From assembly GCA_020744425.1 (NCBI GenBank), contig JAGMUV010000005.1, forward strand, positions 1,426,001-1,490,000: a stretch of 64,000 nucleotides of DNA, given 5' to 3'. Numbering within the stretch: position 1 is the first letter of the stretch; every line of letters begins with the position of its first letter. Positions 12,052 through 22,283 of this stretch are shown here, one piece after another. This DNA is from Dactylonectria macrodidyma (Eukaryota; Ascomycota; Sordariomycetes; Hypocreales; Nectriaceae). The notes beneath the pieces were generated by a model. The model worked only from the letters and a program-made list of their open reading frames with translations. It did no database searches and was not told the DNA's origin. The position numbers were made by a program, and so were the translations under genes.

Positions 12052-13856
12052 TTACCATTCGTACTCACCCGTGGCCTTGTGGAAAACGTATTCCTTGCCA
12101 TTGACGGTCAAAACACCATCCTTAAGAGTGCACTTCCTAACGTAGTTGTTAGTAAACAAACAAGACTCGTACGTGGAGACAGAAACACACCACTTGTTCT
12201 TGACGCGCTGGACCTTGTCATACATGCAAAGCATAATGTGGCCGAGGCCTTCGTCGTCCACCTCGTCCTCGTCTCGATCCTCATCAGGGTCGTCGAGGTC
12301 TGAGTTGATGGCGTCCTCGTCATCCTCATCATCTCCTCCATCGTAAGCAGCAGCTTGCTTGTCCTGGCCCTTGGAGCGCGATCTAGCCGCTGTGGCATGC
12401 CGAGTCGCCTCCTTCAAAGGAAGCATCAAACCACCGCCTTCCATACTCTTGGCCTTTGCGGCAATCTGCTCATGCAGCATCCGGTCAATTTCCACCCGGC
12501 CCAGCTCATGGAGGTCTCCAGAGGCGCTTCGCTCCATGAGAACGCCTTCAAACTCATCGCCGTCACCAGCTCCATCCGTCTGGCCATTGTTGATATGCGA
12601 CTGTCCGTTAGCAGCTCGCTGCTGCTGCTGCCGCTGAGCAGCCATCTGTTGACGGTACATCTGCTGTTGCTGCTGAGTCATGGCTTGTGGTGGCTGCGGA
12701 AGCTGGGGTTGTTGTTGACCCTGGGCTTGATGCTGGGGCTGTTGCTGGGGCTGTTGTTGCTGATGGAGAGCGTTGATAGAGCTTGCAGCCCGTTGGCCGT
12801 ATTGGGCTTGGAGCTGTTGAGCGGCCCGATGAGCAGCAACATTCTTGTTATCCATGGGATTGAAGCCCTGGTACGGCGGCGGCATGGATCCGTTGGGCAA
12901 ACCAGGTTCCTGCTTGATGCCTGGTTCATTCTTGACAAAACTAGTATCTGGCTTCATGCCATTCTGGCTCTGGGGTGCTTGCTGACCAACATTTGGCAAT
13001 GATAGTCCCTGGGGCATGTTGAGCTGTGGGGAGAACTGAGCCTGAGTGTGCGCAGACGGCGCTGACACAGGGGGAGGCGCTGGTTGTGCTGCAGGAGGAG
13101 GGTCAGGCTTGGGGTCCCAAGGGAACTTGGCCACATCCAACTGTGTCAGTTTGCGCTGCCATCCCTAGTTGTGAAACCATGTCAGTCAGGCTGTTCAACA
13201 AGCACAGTAGATGCGGGACATGAGATGGAATTCGACTCAGGTGGCCAATGAAATGCAGATAGGTAGGCAGGTAGGCAGGCAGGCAACCGTGAGTAACGCG
13301 AGGCTGACAGCAGGCAGTGCTATGCAAGTGAAGTGGGTGCGTGATGCTGATGACGAGACACGTGAAGGAGGGGAGGCATTGGTGTCCAATCAAAACGAAG
13401 GATGGAGGCGGGGAGTCACAGCACGAGTCGCGCCAGGATGCTGGGGCTTAAAAGACCCAAATAGTGCTGCGTCGCCCCCTCTGACAACCCGCCGTCTCCC
13501 TCAGCGCAAGACCCACTGGCCAACGTCGTCGACGAAGTGACTCGACTGAGTCCACCATCAACGATGCGATGCCAACATCCGTCGCCATCATCACTGCGCT
13601 CTGCGGGTATCCCCAGAGAGATGCGCAGGCGGTGGGAGACGCTTCTTTCGCCGTAGTCCTCTCCGCCATCATGGCATGGCATGGCATGTTGAGGGGGCGC
13701 GACGCAAAGAAACTCAACGAAACACGGCTCTCTTACCTGTCGCAGCTCCTCCAATACTGCCTCTTCGACGCCGCTTTCTTCGAAATCAACTCGTGAGCTG
13801 TTGATGACCTCGTCGATGATGGCCTGGTAGACATTGCCGACCGCCTGGTTGGACAT
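12052..13856 (-). CDS. TOA1: TFIIA large subunit (alpha/beta)
   Basis: Exons are 13856-13737, 13164-12191 and 12136-12052 (392 aa). TFIIA stabilises TBP on core promoters for RNA polymerase II. The N-terminal four-helix region (NVYQAIIDEVINSSRVDF then GWQRKLTQLDVAKFPWDP) is conserved. A long glutamine/proline-rich linker with poly-Q runs follows, then an acidic stretch and the beta-barrel end (GHIMLCMYDKVQRVKNKWK, then CTLKDGVLTVNGKEYVFHKA). The first intron is unusually long for this locus (572 bp). The second is 54 bp, stop-free and a multiple of three, and it interrupts the beta-barrel between NKW and KCTL. Family conservation at both ends makes the call secure; the gene lies in tandem with CDC20 on the same strand. 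Confidence 0.96.
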
Positions 13857-15115
13857 GATGCCGGTTTCGTCGCTTGGGCCTCCAGGGGAAGCGTCCTCGT
13901 AGGCAGGAAGTCTTGGTCGCTATGTAGGTCTGCGGTTTGCCGACGTCGCTTGTGCTTGCGGAGGAAAGCCCTTGCAATGTGTTGTTTCTCGATCCTCAAT
14001 TCGGGGATGCGGTGGCTTCTTGCGGTTGCGGAGCACAGAAACGGGCTGATGCCGTGTCGGGCTGATGTGCGAAGCGATGCGAGTCAGATGGGCGAGGATT
14101 GGCGACTCAGTGAATTGAAGTCCCCAGTGTAGTCAGTAGTCGCTTGACCGCGGCAACTGCGACGAACCCAGTCTTAAGAACACCCAAATGGGCAGCGACG
14201 GAGAAGACGAATGCACCCCGAGCAATCAAATAAATACGTAGCGCTCTATTCGCGGACGGCCGATGGGTTTTGGTTGAACTCTTGCGCCGTTCCGTTGATC
14301 TAATCGTAGGTCGTTGCAGTCGGTGCGCCGTGGTGATGTGCAGTGGGGAGAGTTGGTAGCCAGTGGTAGATTTGGACTTCTAGAACTGGCGCCAGCACTC
14401 AGCAGGCTGACTCAGCCAGCGTTTGCTCCCACCGCCTTCGCCGGCCAGGCAGGCGCCCGTGGACCATTATTTGGTAACCACTGAATCAATGCGCAGTCCC
14501 CTGGTCTGTCAGTGTCATCACCTCAGCCATCTCGTTGTCTGAGCAGAGCTCTCCAGTCTAGACCCTCATGGCGCTTTGCCAAAAAAAAAAAAAAAAAAAA
14601 AACCACCTGTCTATTCCTGTCACTTGCTTGTAATTCAGTGGAGGTATGTTCAATTTAGCCGCAAGAACATGTAATAAATAAAATGACACAGTGGTGAAGT
14701 TGCTTACGAACCAGTAGATTCTTCACCAGCACCTTGAAGGGAACCGAAAATCAAAGTATCATCATCACTCTATCACTGATGGTATGGCACGGTTCAAAGT
14801 CACAATGACAATTTTTTAATGTAATTCAATATCAAGCGCATGCAAGTTATCCGCAAATCAACGCGCCGAGCCGTTCAATTCCAAAACCAAATATTACTCC
14901 TACACCGTCAACCATATTACGGCTTTGTCGTCTCCAAGGATATCGCATCATAGCTCATGACCATTCCGTTGTTTGACTCTGCGTGGAGAAGCGCTTTCAT
15001 ACCACGAGCAGAAGAGCAAGTACACTCCCCAACTCCGTGCTTCAAGATGCACAACTCCGAGAGACCCAGATACCAGTGAAAGGTTCTACCTACCTGACCC
15101 AGTTGGTACTGGCAT
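13857..15115. other. intergenic TOA1 5' side / CDC20 3' side
   Basis: This region holds the TOA1 promoter and 5' leader and the CDC20 3' flank. It contains a 22-base poly(dA:dT) tract. No credible gene was seen; the short plus-strand frame at 14973-15299 overlaps the CDC20 last exon and intron and has no family pattern. Confidence 0.6.
14581..14602. promoter_or_regulatory. 22-base poly(dA:dT) tract
   Basis: A pure run of 22 A on the + strand (22 T on the coding strand of TOA1), about 725 bases upstream of the TOA1 start codon. Such tracts usually exclude nucleosomes in fungal promoters; that role here is inferred from position only. Confidence 0.5.
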
Positions 15116-16977
15116 TTATCGGATGGTCATCTGCTTAACCATGTCGGCTTTGCTGGAGGCACCAGAGGCACCAATGCCGGCGGAAGTTCCAGCCTTCTTC
15201 TCGAAGATCTTCCAGAACTTCAAGCTCTCATCAGCAGCTAGGGGAACGTTAGCAGGGTCTTCTAGAAATTTATGGACGCAGGTTTCTTACCAGCAGTAGC
15301 CAACATCTGGCCATCGGGGCTGAGGCAGCTGTGGAGGACACGGCTCTCGTGGGCGGGGATCTCAACGTTGCGGACGAGCGTGGGGTAGCTCCAGATGCTG
15401 AGGGAGTTGTCGGGGAAGCCGCTGGAGCTGACGATCTCACGCTGGTGAGGGCTCCAGCGGAGAGAGGTCACCTGAGAGCCAGTGTCGATGCTGTTGACGC
15501 GGGCGCCAGAAGTGGAGTTCCAGAAGTGGATGTGACGATCGTAAGAACCGCCGCCGGTGGCGAGGAGGTTCATGTTCCAGGGGCACCAGGCTAGGGCCTT
15601 GACGGCGGCCTTGTGGTTGGTCTTGGTGAACTTAGGGACGGACAGAGAGCGAGCATCCCAGATAGAGACCAGGTTATCGTTGCCACCAGTAGCAAGTTGA
15701 GCACCATCAGATCGCCACTCGAGGCCGCAAACCTCGGAGGTGTGGGAAACGAGTTCGGCAACCTTGTGCTCGGCGATGCGGACATCGTGGTTGTAGACGA
15801 GGCCGCTTCGGGCGCCGGTGGAAAGGAGGTGCTTGTTCCAGCCCATGACACCAACACGGGTGTCATGGCCGAACATGCTGCGGATCTTCTGGCTCTCAGC
15901 GACATCCCAAATCTGGACCTCGCCAGTGCCGAGGCCGACGCTGACGTAGGCGCCGTCACCGGACCACTTGACGCTGCTAACGTAGGTGTCGGGGGAGGTC
16001 TCGAGAAGGCAGCTGACACTGCCCTCGTCGGCAGACCAGACGTAGACGTTGCGCTCAAGGCCAATGGCAACCTGGTTACCGGAGCTCCAGTCAAGGAGGT
16101 TCAGGTAGTAGTCGTCAATCAGACCTGGGGCATCAAGGACCCTCTCAGGGGCGGTTGCGATACGTCGTCTGAGCTGGGCAGAGCTGGCACCCGTGGGCTT
16201 GAGGGGGCGGTTGTACTGCTGGCGGAGGTCGATAGGCTTGGAAGACTCGGGAGCAGCAGGCTTGAACTCCAGGATTCGAGTGTTGAGGCTCACGCCGCAG
16301 GCATTGGCCAAAGAGTCCTGGTAGGCAACAGTGTTGGGAGAAGGACGGGAGTAGGTCTCAGGCTCATCATCGTCATTAATGTTGAGGTTCTCGAGAGCCG
16401 CCATAGCCTCGTCGGCAGCAGTGGACAGAACCGAAGAGCTCTCGGTGCTGTTGGTCTTTGATCGCTGCCTGTCAGTCAGGTCAAGCTTGCCGGAGCCAAC
16501 ATTGGCGATAGCGGAACTGGCACCACGGTTAGGAATGAACCGGTCTCCACCATAGTTCAGAGTCGTCTTGGCGCCCTTTTGTCGTAGAGGGTTCTTCTTG
16601 GACTTGGCACTGGCGGGGGTCTTTGTGGCGTTTCCAGTACCGGTAAGAGTAAAGTCAGAGACACCAAGCTCCAGCGCCTTGCGGGGAGTCTGAACACCAC
16701 GTGCGATGTTAGACTTGGGAGAATCTCGGTGGGATGTGGATCGGGAAAGGTGTGCCATGAGGTTGCCGCCATAGGTGGAGGACTTGGTGGACGCTCGGAA
16801 GTCATTGCTGGACTGTCTCTCAGGTGTGAAAGGTGACGAGTTGAGGTTGACGGGGATGTTGGCAGATGATGACTGCCCACGAGGAGAAGGGGTCAGAGGC
16901 ATCCGTCCGCCAGCGGTACGGGAGGAGAAAAGTCCCTTGTGGGACTTGATGGGAGTTGACACAGCAGCGGATGCCAT
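15116..16977 (-). CDS. CDC20: APC/C activator Cdc20 (Slp1/Fizzy)
   Basis: Exons are 16977-15291 and 15237-15116 (602 aa). Cdc20 recruits substrates to the anaphase-promoting complex and is the target of the spindle checkpoint. The sequence shows a long, Ser-rich disordered N-terminus, the C-box DRFIPNR near residues 145-151, and the hinge RRRIATAPERVLDAPGL. Seven WD40 repeats follow (VYVWSADEGSVS, VGLGTGEVQIWD, SEVCGLEWRSDGAQLATGG, DRHIHFWNSTSGARV, SIWSYP and others), ending in the C-terminal IR tail MTIR. The wording of the hinge and first blades (TAPERVLDAPG, DDYYLNLLDWS, ALERNVYVW-like) is closer to S. pombe Slp1 than to Cdh1/Ste9. I see no KEN tripeptide anywhere in the protein. It is divergent with the kelch-BTB gene, sharing an 812-bp promoter region. 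Confidence 0.96.
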
Positions 16978-17789
16978 TGTGAGAGACCGGCCTTAGCGTG
17001 GGTCGAGTGGGGATGAGAGTGTGAGTGGGATCTAGCGACGAGTAGCACGCGAATGCGTCCGAATATCGAGCTTCGCGGGGATCGAAAGAGCTCCAAGAGA
17101 CTCTATCTAAAGGTTCCTGGTTATTAATATTGGATTATCGTGTTCAATTGTTCGATGAAATCGAAGGTCATTCATGCAGAGACGGCGAAGTAGGAGGGCG
17201 ACCAGAGGGCGTCGGAGAGCGATCAGAGGGCGTCGGAGAGCGATAAGATTCGGCAGAATTGCAAAATATCTTGCGAAAAGTGACTGAGAACAGCTTGTAG
17301 CAAAGCTCGATGCTTTGAGGCGGTTCGAGAGTGAAGAATGTGTGGATGTATGTGTGTTGAAGGTGATGAGAGTAGAGAAGCAATCGGTAGGAGACGGATT
17401 CACGGTTTCCTTTTATTTACTTAACGCCCCGCCGAGTGTCTGTCCGGGCAACCGCAAGGATGACGTCGGAGGATCAGAAAAATCCGGTCCGTAATGGCTG
17501 CCCCAATTACGTCCAATCATGTCGACGCCAGTTGGAGCCGCCACAATTTGCCTCAGGGGCCCTTGCATAACGCCACACAAGAGGCTTCCAAATTCTCCAG
17601 TTTGGGCAGGGAGCCGGGTCTCTGAACGCATCACCACCATCCCTCACCGACGACACACGACCACGTCTGCAGCGTCCCGAACCCGTCAGCATCATCCTCG
17701 GCTCTGCTATCTCCCATACTCGCTTGCAGCCGCATCCTCAAAAGTCTGAGATGACCAGGTAGCGACCAACGCGCTACCGGATCTGCGCC
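16978..17789. promoter_or_regulatory. shared divergent promoter CDC20 / kelch-BTB
   Basis: This 812-bp region separates the start codons of two divergently transcribed genes, so both promoters must lie here. It includes a 21-bp tandem duplication (17200-17241). No canonical TATA box was identified for either gene. Confidence 0.6.
17200..17241 (+). repeat. 21-bp tandem duplication
   Basis: Two adjacent 21-base copies (GACCAGAGGGCGTCGGAGAGC and GATCAGAGGGCGTCGGAGAGC) differ at one base. They sit upstream of CDC20, about 220 bp from its ATG, in a bidirectional promoter. Confidence 0.85.
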
Positions 17790-20212
17790 ATGGCTCAACC
17801 TTCGACCCCTGGCCAAGCGCCGCAATCCATCTTCGGCGGGCCGATCCCTGTCGCCGGACCTGTCCAGTCCCAAGCCATCGTCAGTCAGGTCTCGACCGCC
17901 TTGACTACGCAGCAACCAGCGGCAACGCCGCCCTCTGCTGCTTCGGCATCCTCCTCGTCGAACAACACATATATCATGCCCAACTCCCCCGCAAAAGGTC
18001 GCAATGCCGCCGATGGATACCGCCCCAAGGTCACCCGCACGCTAGGACAAAGACCCGCTTGTTTAGTGAACGCCTCGGTGACGTACTGTGGGAGCAATCA
18101 AATCTATGCGTTTGGTGGATTTGACCAGTATACGGATGAAGTTTACAACCATGTGCTGAGGCTGGACCTCGTGAGCCACCAATGGAGTCTCGTTGATAAC
18201 TATGGAGATATTCCCGGTGTCAGAATGGGTAAGGACCTCGCCCAGTTTCACTATGTGAGGGAAGTTGACTGACTAACTGTGGATAGGGCATACTGCAACA
18301 CTCTATCAAGGAGACAAACTTCTCGTATTTGGTGGCGAAAACGAACATCGAACGTACCTATCCGACCTCATAGTTTTCGACTTGAAAACAGCAAACTGGA
18401 CCCAACCACAGGTGACAGGCCCAATTCCGAAAGGCCGAGCCAGACACGCTGCTGTCCTTCATGAGGACAAGCTCTTTGTCATTGGCGGCATCACCGGCCA
18501 GAACAACTATGTTTTGGATGATATTTGCTACTTGGACCTCAAGACATTTACTTGGTCAAAATCATGGCGGTTCGTCGGTCGCTTCGATCACTCAGCATAC
18601 ATTTGGGGCGATCGGGTATGGGTATTTGGTGGTCTGAGTGAGGATATGGACAAAATTGGTGATCTGTGGTGGCTGGATCTGAAAGGCAATCCCCAGTTTG
18701 ACTCGCGTCCCCAAATCGGTGTGTTTGACCGAACCCCAAACAACAATAGGGTCGGAGGCTCGCCCCGAGGAGCTCCCTACGCAATGACACAGGCGCCCGT
18801 TGTCGGCACCTCTGGATATGCCGCCAATTCGCGGACGGCTCAGGTGAACCCACCATCGTTTCAACTGAAATCGTTCGCCCCAATGGCACCAGGGTCTATC
18901 TCGGCTCTGAAGTTCATGTCAGGGCCAGCTATCCCAGCACAGGGATCAGGCATTCATTACCACGCCTACTCGTCTGGAACCTTACTCGATTTCTTGACAC
19001 CCGCACCCACGACAACACCAAGAGAATGCTCGTTATCAGCCCTCGACCTAGGAACGCTCCGCTGGCAAAAGCTCGCTGAGGGCCGTGAAATTTTCAGAAC
19101 CGGGTACAGATGGCACTACTGTACCATGAATGAAGACGGGACCAAAGCTTGGTTACTGGGCTGCCCTACGGATCTTGCGGCGACAGACTTGGGACCTAAT
19201 GGATATGAAGAATACTTGAGGTAGGACCGTCAGATTCTCACAGCATGTTTGTTTTCAAGGCGTTAACTAATGGCCTCTTCGCAGCGATATCATGGAAATT
19301 GACCTCCGAAGATATGGGTTCTTAGGCGACAACCTTGCCTCAGAGCCTCACACCGAGTCAAGACCGTCAGCAACGAGGATTTTGGATCAGCCTTCCAAAG
19401 GCCTTGGAGCAGACCTCGCGAAGCTCTTCAATCAGCCACCTGAGACTGGCAGTGGTACCGACTTTATTATCACTGCCTTAACCGGAGACTACGACGAAGA
19501 GGACACGCTCAGTTCCGGGCTGATTCGATTCGACGAGACACCACGAGATCAGAACTGGCTCTCGGCTGACACGCCCACCTCGCAGCCTATTCATGTGCAT
19601 AAGCTCATTCTACAAGCTCGGTGGCCACACTTCGCGCGCCTCTACAACGCACAGATGGCCGAGTTTCACACCAAGAAGATGCACATTCCAGAGCCATACA
19701 CAGTGGTCAAGGCATTCCTTTATTATCTGTACACTGACAGTATCCACGGCACATCTGATGCAGATAGCGATGCGACAACGGGACTTTCCGAAGTAGCGGG
19801 TCTGCTGGTCATGTCCAACATCTACAACATCCCCCACCTCCGGCTCCTATGCGTCAACCGTCTGGCAAAGGAGCTTGACGTTGATCACGCTTGCGTGATC
19901 TGGTACTGCGCAGGCCTGGCCAACGAGGAGTGGCTGCGTAAGCGGTCTGCCAACTTCTGCATGACCCACTGGGGCCGCATCGTCCGCACACAGGGCTTCC
20001 TTCGCCTCCCACGCTCCGCTCTTGTCGAACTCTCCCAGGAAATCGACATGGAGGGTCGCATCGTCGGTGGTGATGAGCTAGAGTGGGGCAATATGGCCGG
20101 GCGCTTCGGTGAAGGCATGGGTCACGGCGCCCGCAAAGAGAGCATCAGCAGCAGCCATACCCAGATGCTGGAGTCTGAAGCTGACGATGAAGACGGCATG
20201 GAAATCAACTGA
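17790..20212 (+). CDS. kelch-repeat and BTB/POZ domain protein
   Basis: Exons are 17790-18228, 18287-19220 and 19285-20212 (766 aa). A Pro/Ser/Ala-rich N-terminus precedes kelch blades, seen as NQIYAFGGFDQYTDEVYNHV, KLLVFGGENEHRTYLSDLIV, KLFVIGGITGQNNYVLDDIC and RVWVFGGLSEDMDKIGDLWW. A less regular central region follows. The C-terminal third carries a BTB-like domain (PIHVHKLILQARWPHFARL, then a helical block ending at LRLLCVNRLAKEL). The end is acidic (ESEADDEDGMEIN). A kelch-then-BTB order recalls S. pombe Ral2 and animal LZTR1, proteins connected with Ras signalling and Cul3 ligases; orthology is an inference and no symbol is given. The gene is divergent from CDC20 and convergent with the SFP1-like gene. 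Confidence 0.9.
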
Positions 20213-22283
20213 AAAGCATGACTTCTATCATGAACATATTCGTACGCGAAACCGATACCCGTAAATTCCTATTAAGACCAAGACAGTCGCCGCCGGCCGG
20301 AACCTGAAGGCCCAACCCAACCAAAGCCAGCTTGGCCCCCACCCCAGCCTTCTTTTTATGAGATCTTGATCTACACGATGTCACGCACTGCACCAGCACG
20401 CATTGGGCTTCCAGCTCTCCTATACCTTTCCTTTTCCTCCACTTGCTGGACTCTCTGGTTCGACACGCCGGGCGGACGAGGACGCCAGTGCACTTTCATC
20501 TAGTTTCGCCTAGCTCTAGGTAACCTGCTGGTTTCGCTTGTCTCTGGTGTTGATTGGTCTTCTTCCTGCGTATTCCTTACCATTTTTCTCTGCTTTGATT
20601 CCTCGCATTGCGTGGCGTTGGCTGTTGCTACAAAGTTAGTCGTCTTAGATCTCGTTTTGCCAATGAATCTACCTTGTCTGCGACTTGCTAGCTTATCAAA
20701 GTGAGCGTCCCCAACAGCGTTGGTGGGTTTTTCCCGCAACCGAGCATAAGTTGCATCGTCATGTGCGTGCTTCATGGCAACTTAACCCCCTTTCCTCTTA
20801 GCTTCCCGCAGATGTTGTCGATCGCCAAGGGGGTCGGCGGGGGCATGCTGAAGCGAGGTCATCCCATGCGAAGTGCGATACGTCACAACTGACATGGCGC
20901 CAATGGAATGGCCGAGTTGTCTTGTCAACCCACGGGCGCAGAAGATGACAGGAAAACCGAGGCTAGAGATCACTTGTGAACAAAGAAACAAAGACTCAGA
21001 ATAAACGAATCAGTCCCTCCTAATCTATTGATCAAGCATAACTTCTCAAAAACAAAACCTCAGGCCTAGAAGCCACGCTGCCCAGTCTATATACCTATCC
21101 TTATGGCTTCGTCTTCAGTAGACAGACGTTGCCACCCCAATTTTTTAACCACGCTCAAAGCATCAGTCCTCGGCAAGGGAGAGGGCCAGTGGCATAAACC
21201 CAGCCTTGAACTGCAACAAAACAACAACCAACTCGACTATAAAACAAAACAGTAGCAGCCGTCGCGAACAAAGGCAATAAACAGGCAACGTGAGAGCATA
21301 AAAAGCAAACCACCGCTTGTCTTTTTGGGGGACAAATAAACGGCTTTCCCAACAATCCATGTAAATGCCACTTTTCTTTCTTCTCAAAACTCGCATGCCT
21401 AACACACGCGTTCCATGCGCAACAAAACCAGGTCGCGGCAAAGTCCGCGTTTCCCCTCCCTATCCGGACCAACCAAGCTAGCCAGAGCCGGCCGGCTCCA
21501 GAAAAGGGCCACAGGGGTTGTGTGACCGACCATACCTAAAGTAGTGGCGAAAGTGTCCAGACAATTAAGCCCTTTCCAAAAGACGGGCGACTAAGAAACC
21601 CTCCAAGGTTGGGCGCCTTGTCGATATCGCATTAAGCCACACGGCCGAGAGGTGGTGCGCCATGGACAAACTCAAAATGCTTCAGTACCACAGAACCGGG
21701 GTGCCATCCTAGAGGTTGGACACCCAGCCAAGAGAGGTACCAAGGAGTGACAATGGACGAGAAATGGTCGCGTGAGGTAGGTAGGTGGTGATGAAGAAAG
21801 AGAACCATTAGAACGAAACGCGGGAGGGATACAAAGCAGGTAAAAGATCAAAACTTTTCGGGTGTCGCAATCGCAAAAGGGAATTAATTTCATCTCAAAT
21901 CGTTTGAAAACCCAGTTGATGGTGGAAATCCGGGCCAAGAGCCATCCGATGCTTCAACGCCGTTGCGGAATGCCGTAAACTGAACTAAGGGAAACCAAAG
22001 AACCAAGGGGTATTGACAAGAAAGGACGGAGCTGACACGGTGCGGTCGGGTCGATATCTCGCGTACCGGCACGAGCTGAGGCTGAAGCTGGACGAGGCAG
22101 ACGTATCGGCATCATAGTGATGAGATAGGAGGGGGTGGGGGTGGGGAAGTGACGTCGACTTCCCATCCCAACTCCTCAAGCTTTCTTGCTGGTCCAGCTA
22201 ACGACGTCGCCGACTAGTTCGTGTCTTTTGTAAGCGAGTCCGCGGGTTACAGGATGCTTCCGGCGGACTATAATCATCCGCTT
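20213..22283. other. convergent intergenic region
   Basis: About 2 kb lie between the 3' ends of the kelch-BTB and SFP1-like genes. Open frames such as 21155-21472 (-) have no family pattern. The space probably holds long 3' untranslated regions, which are common for fungal regulators; no independent gene can be supported. Confidence 0.5.

Noticed and set aside
15613..16461. 282-codon plus-strand frame antisense to CDC20
   Set aside because: It lies wholly inside the conserved CDC20 coding exon; this is the usual antisense shadow of biased codon use.
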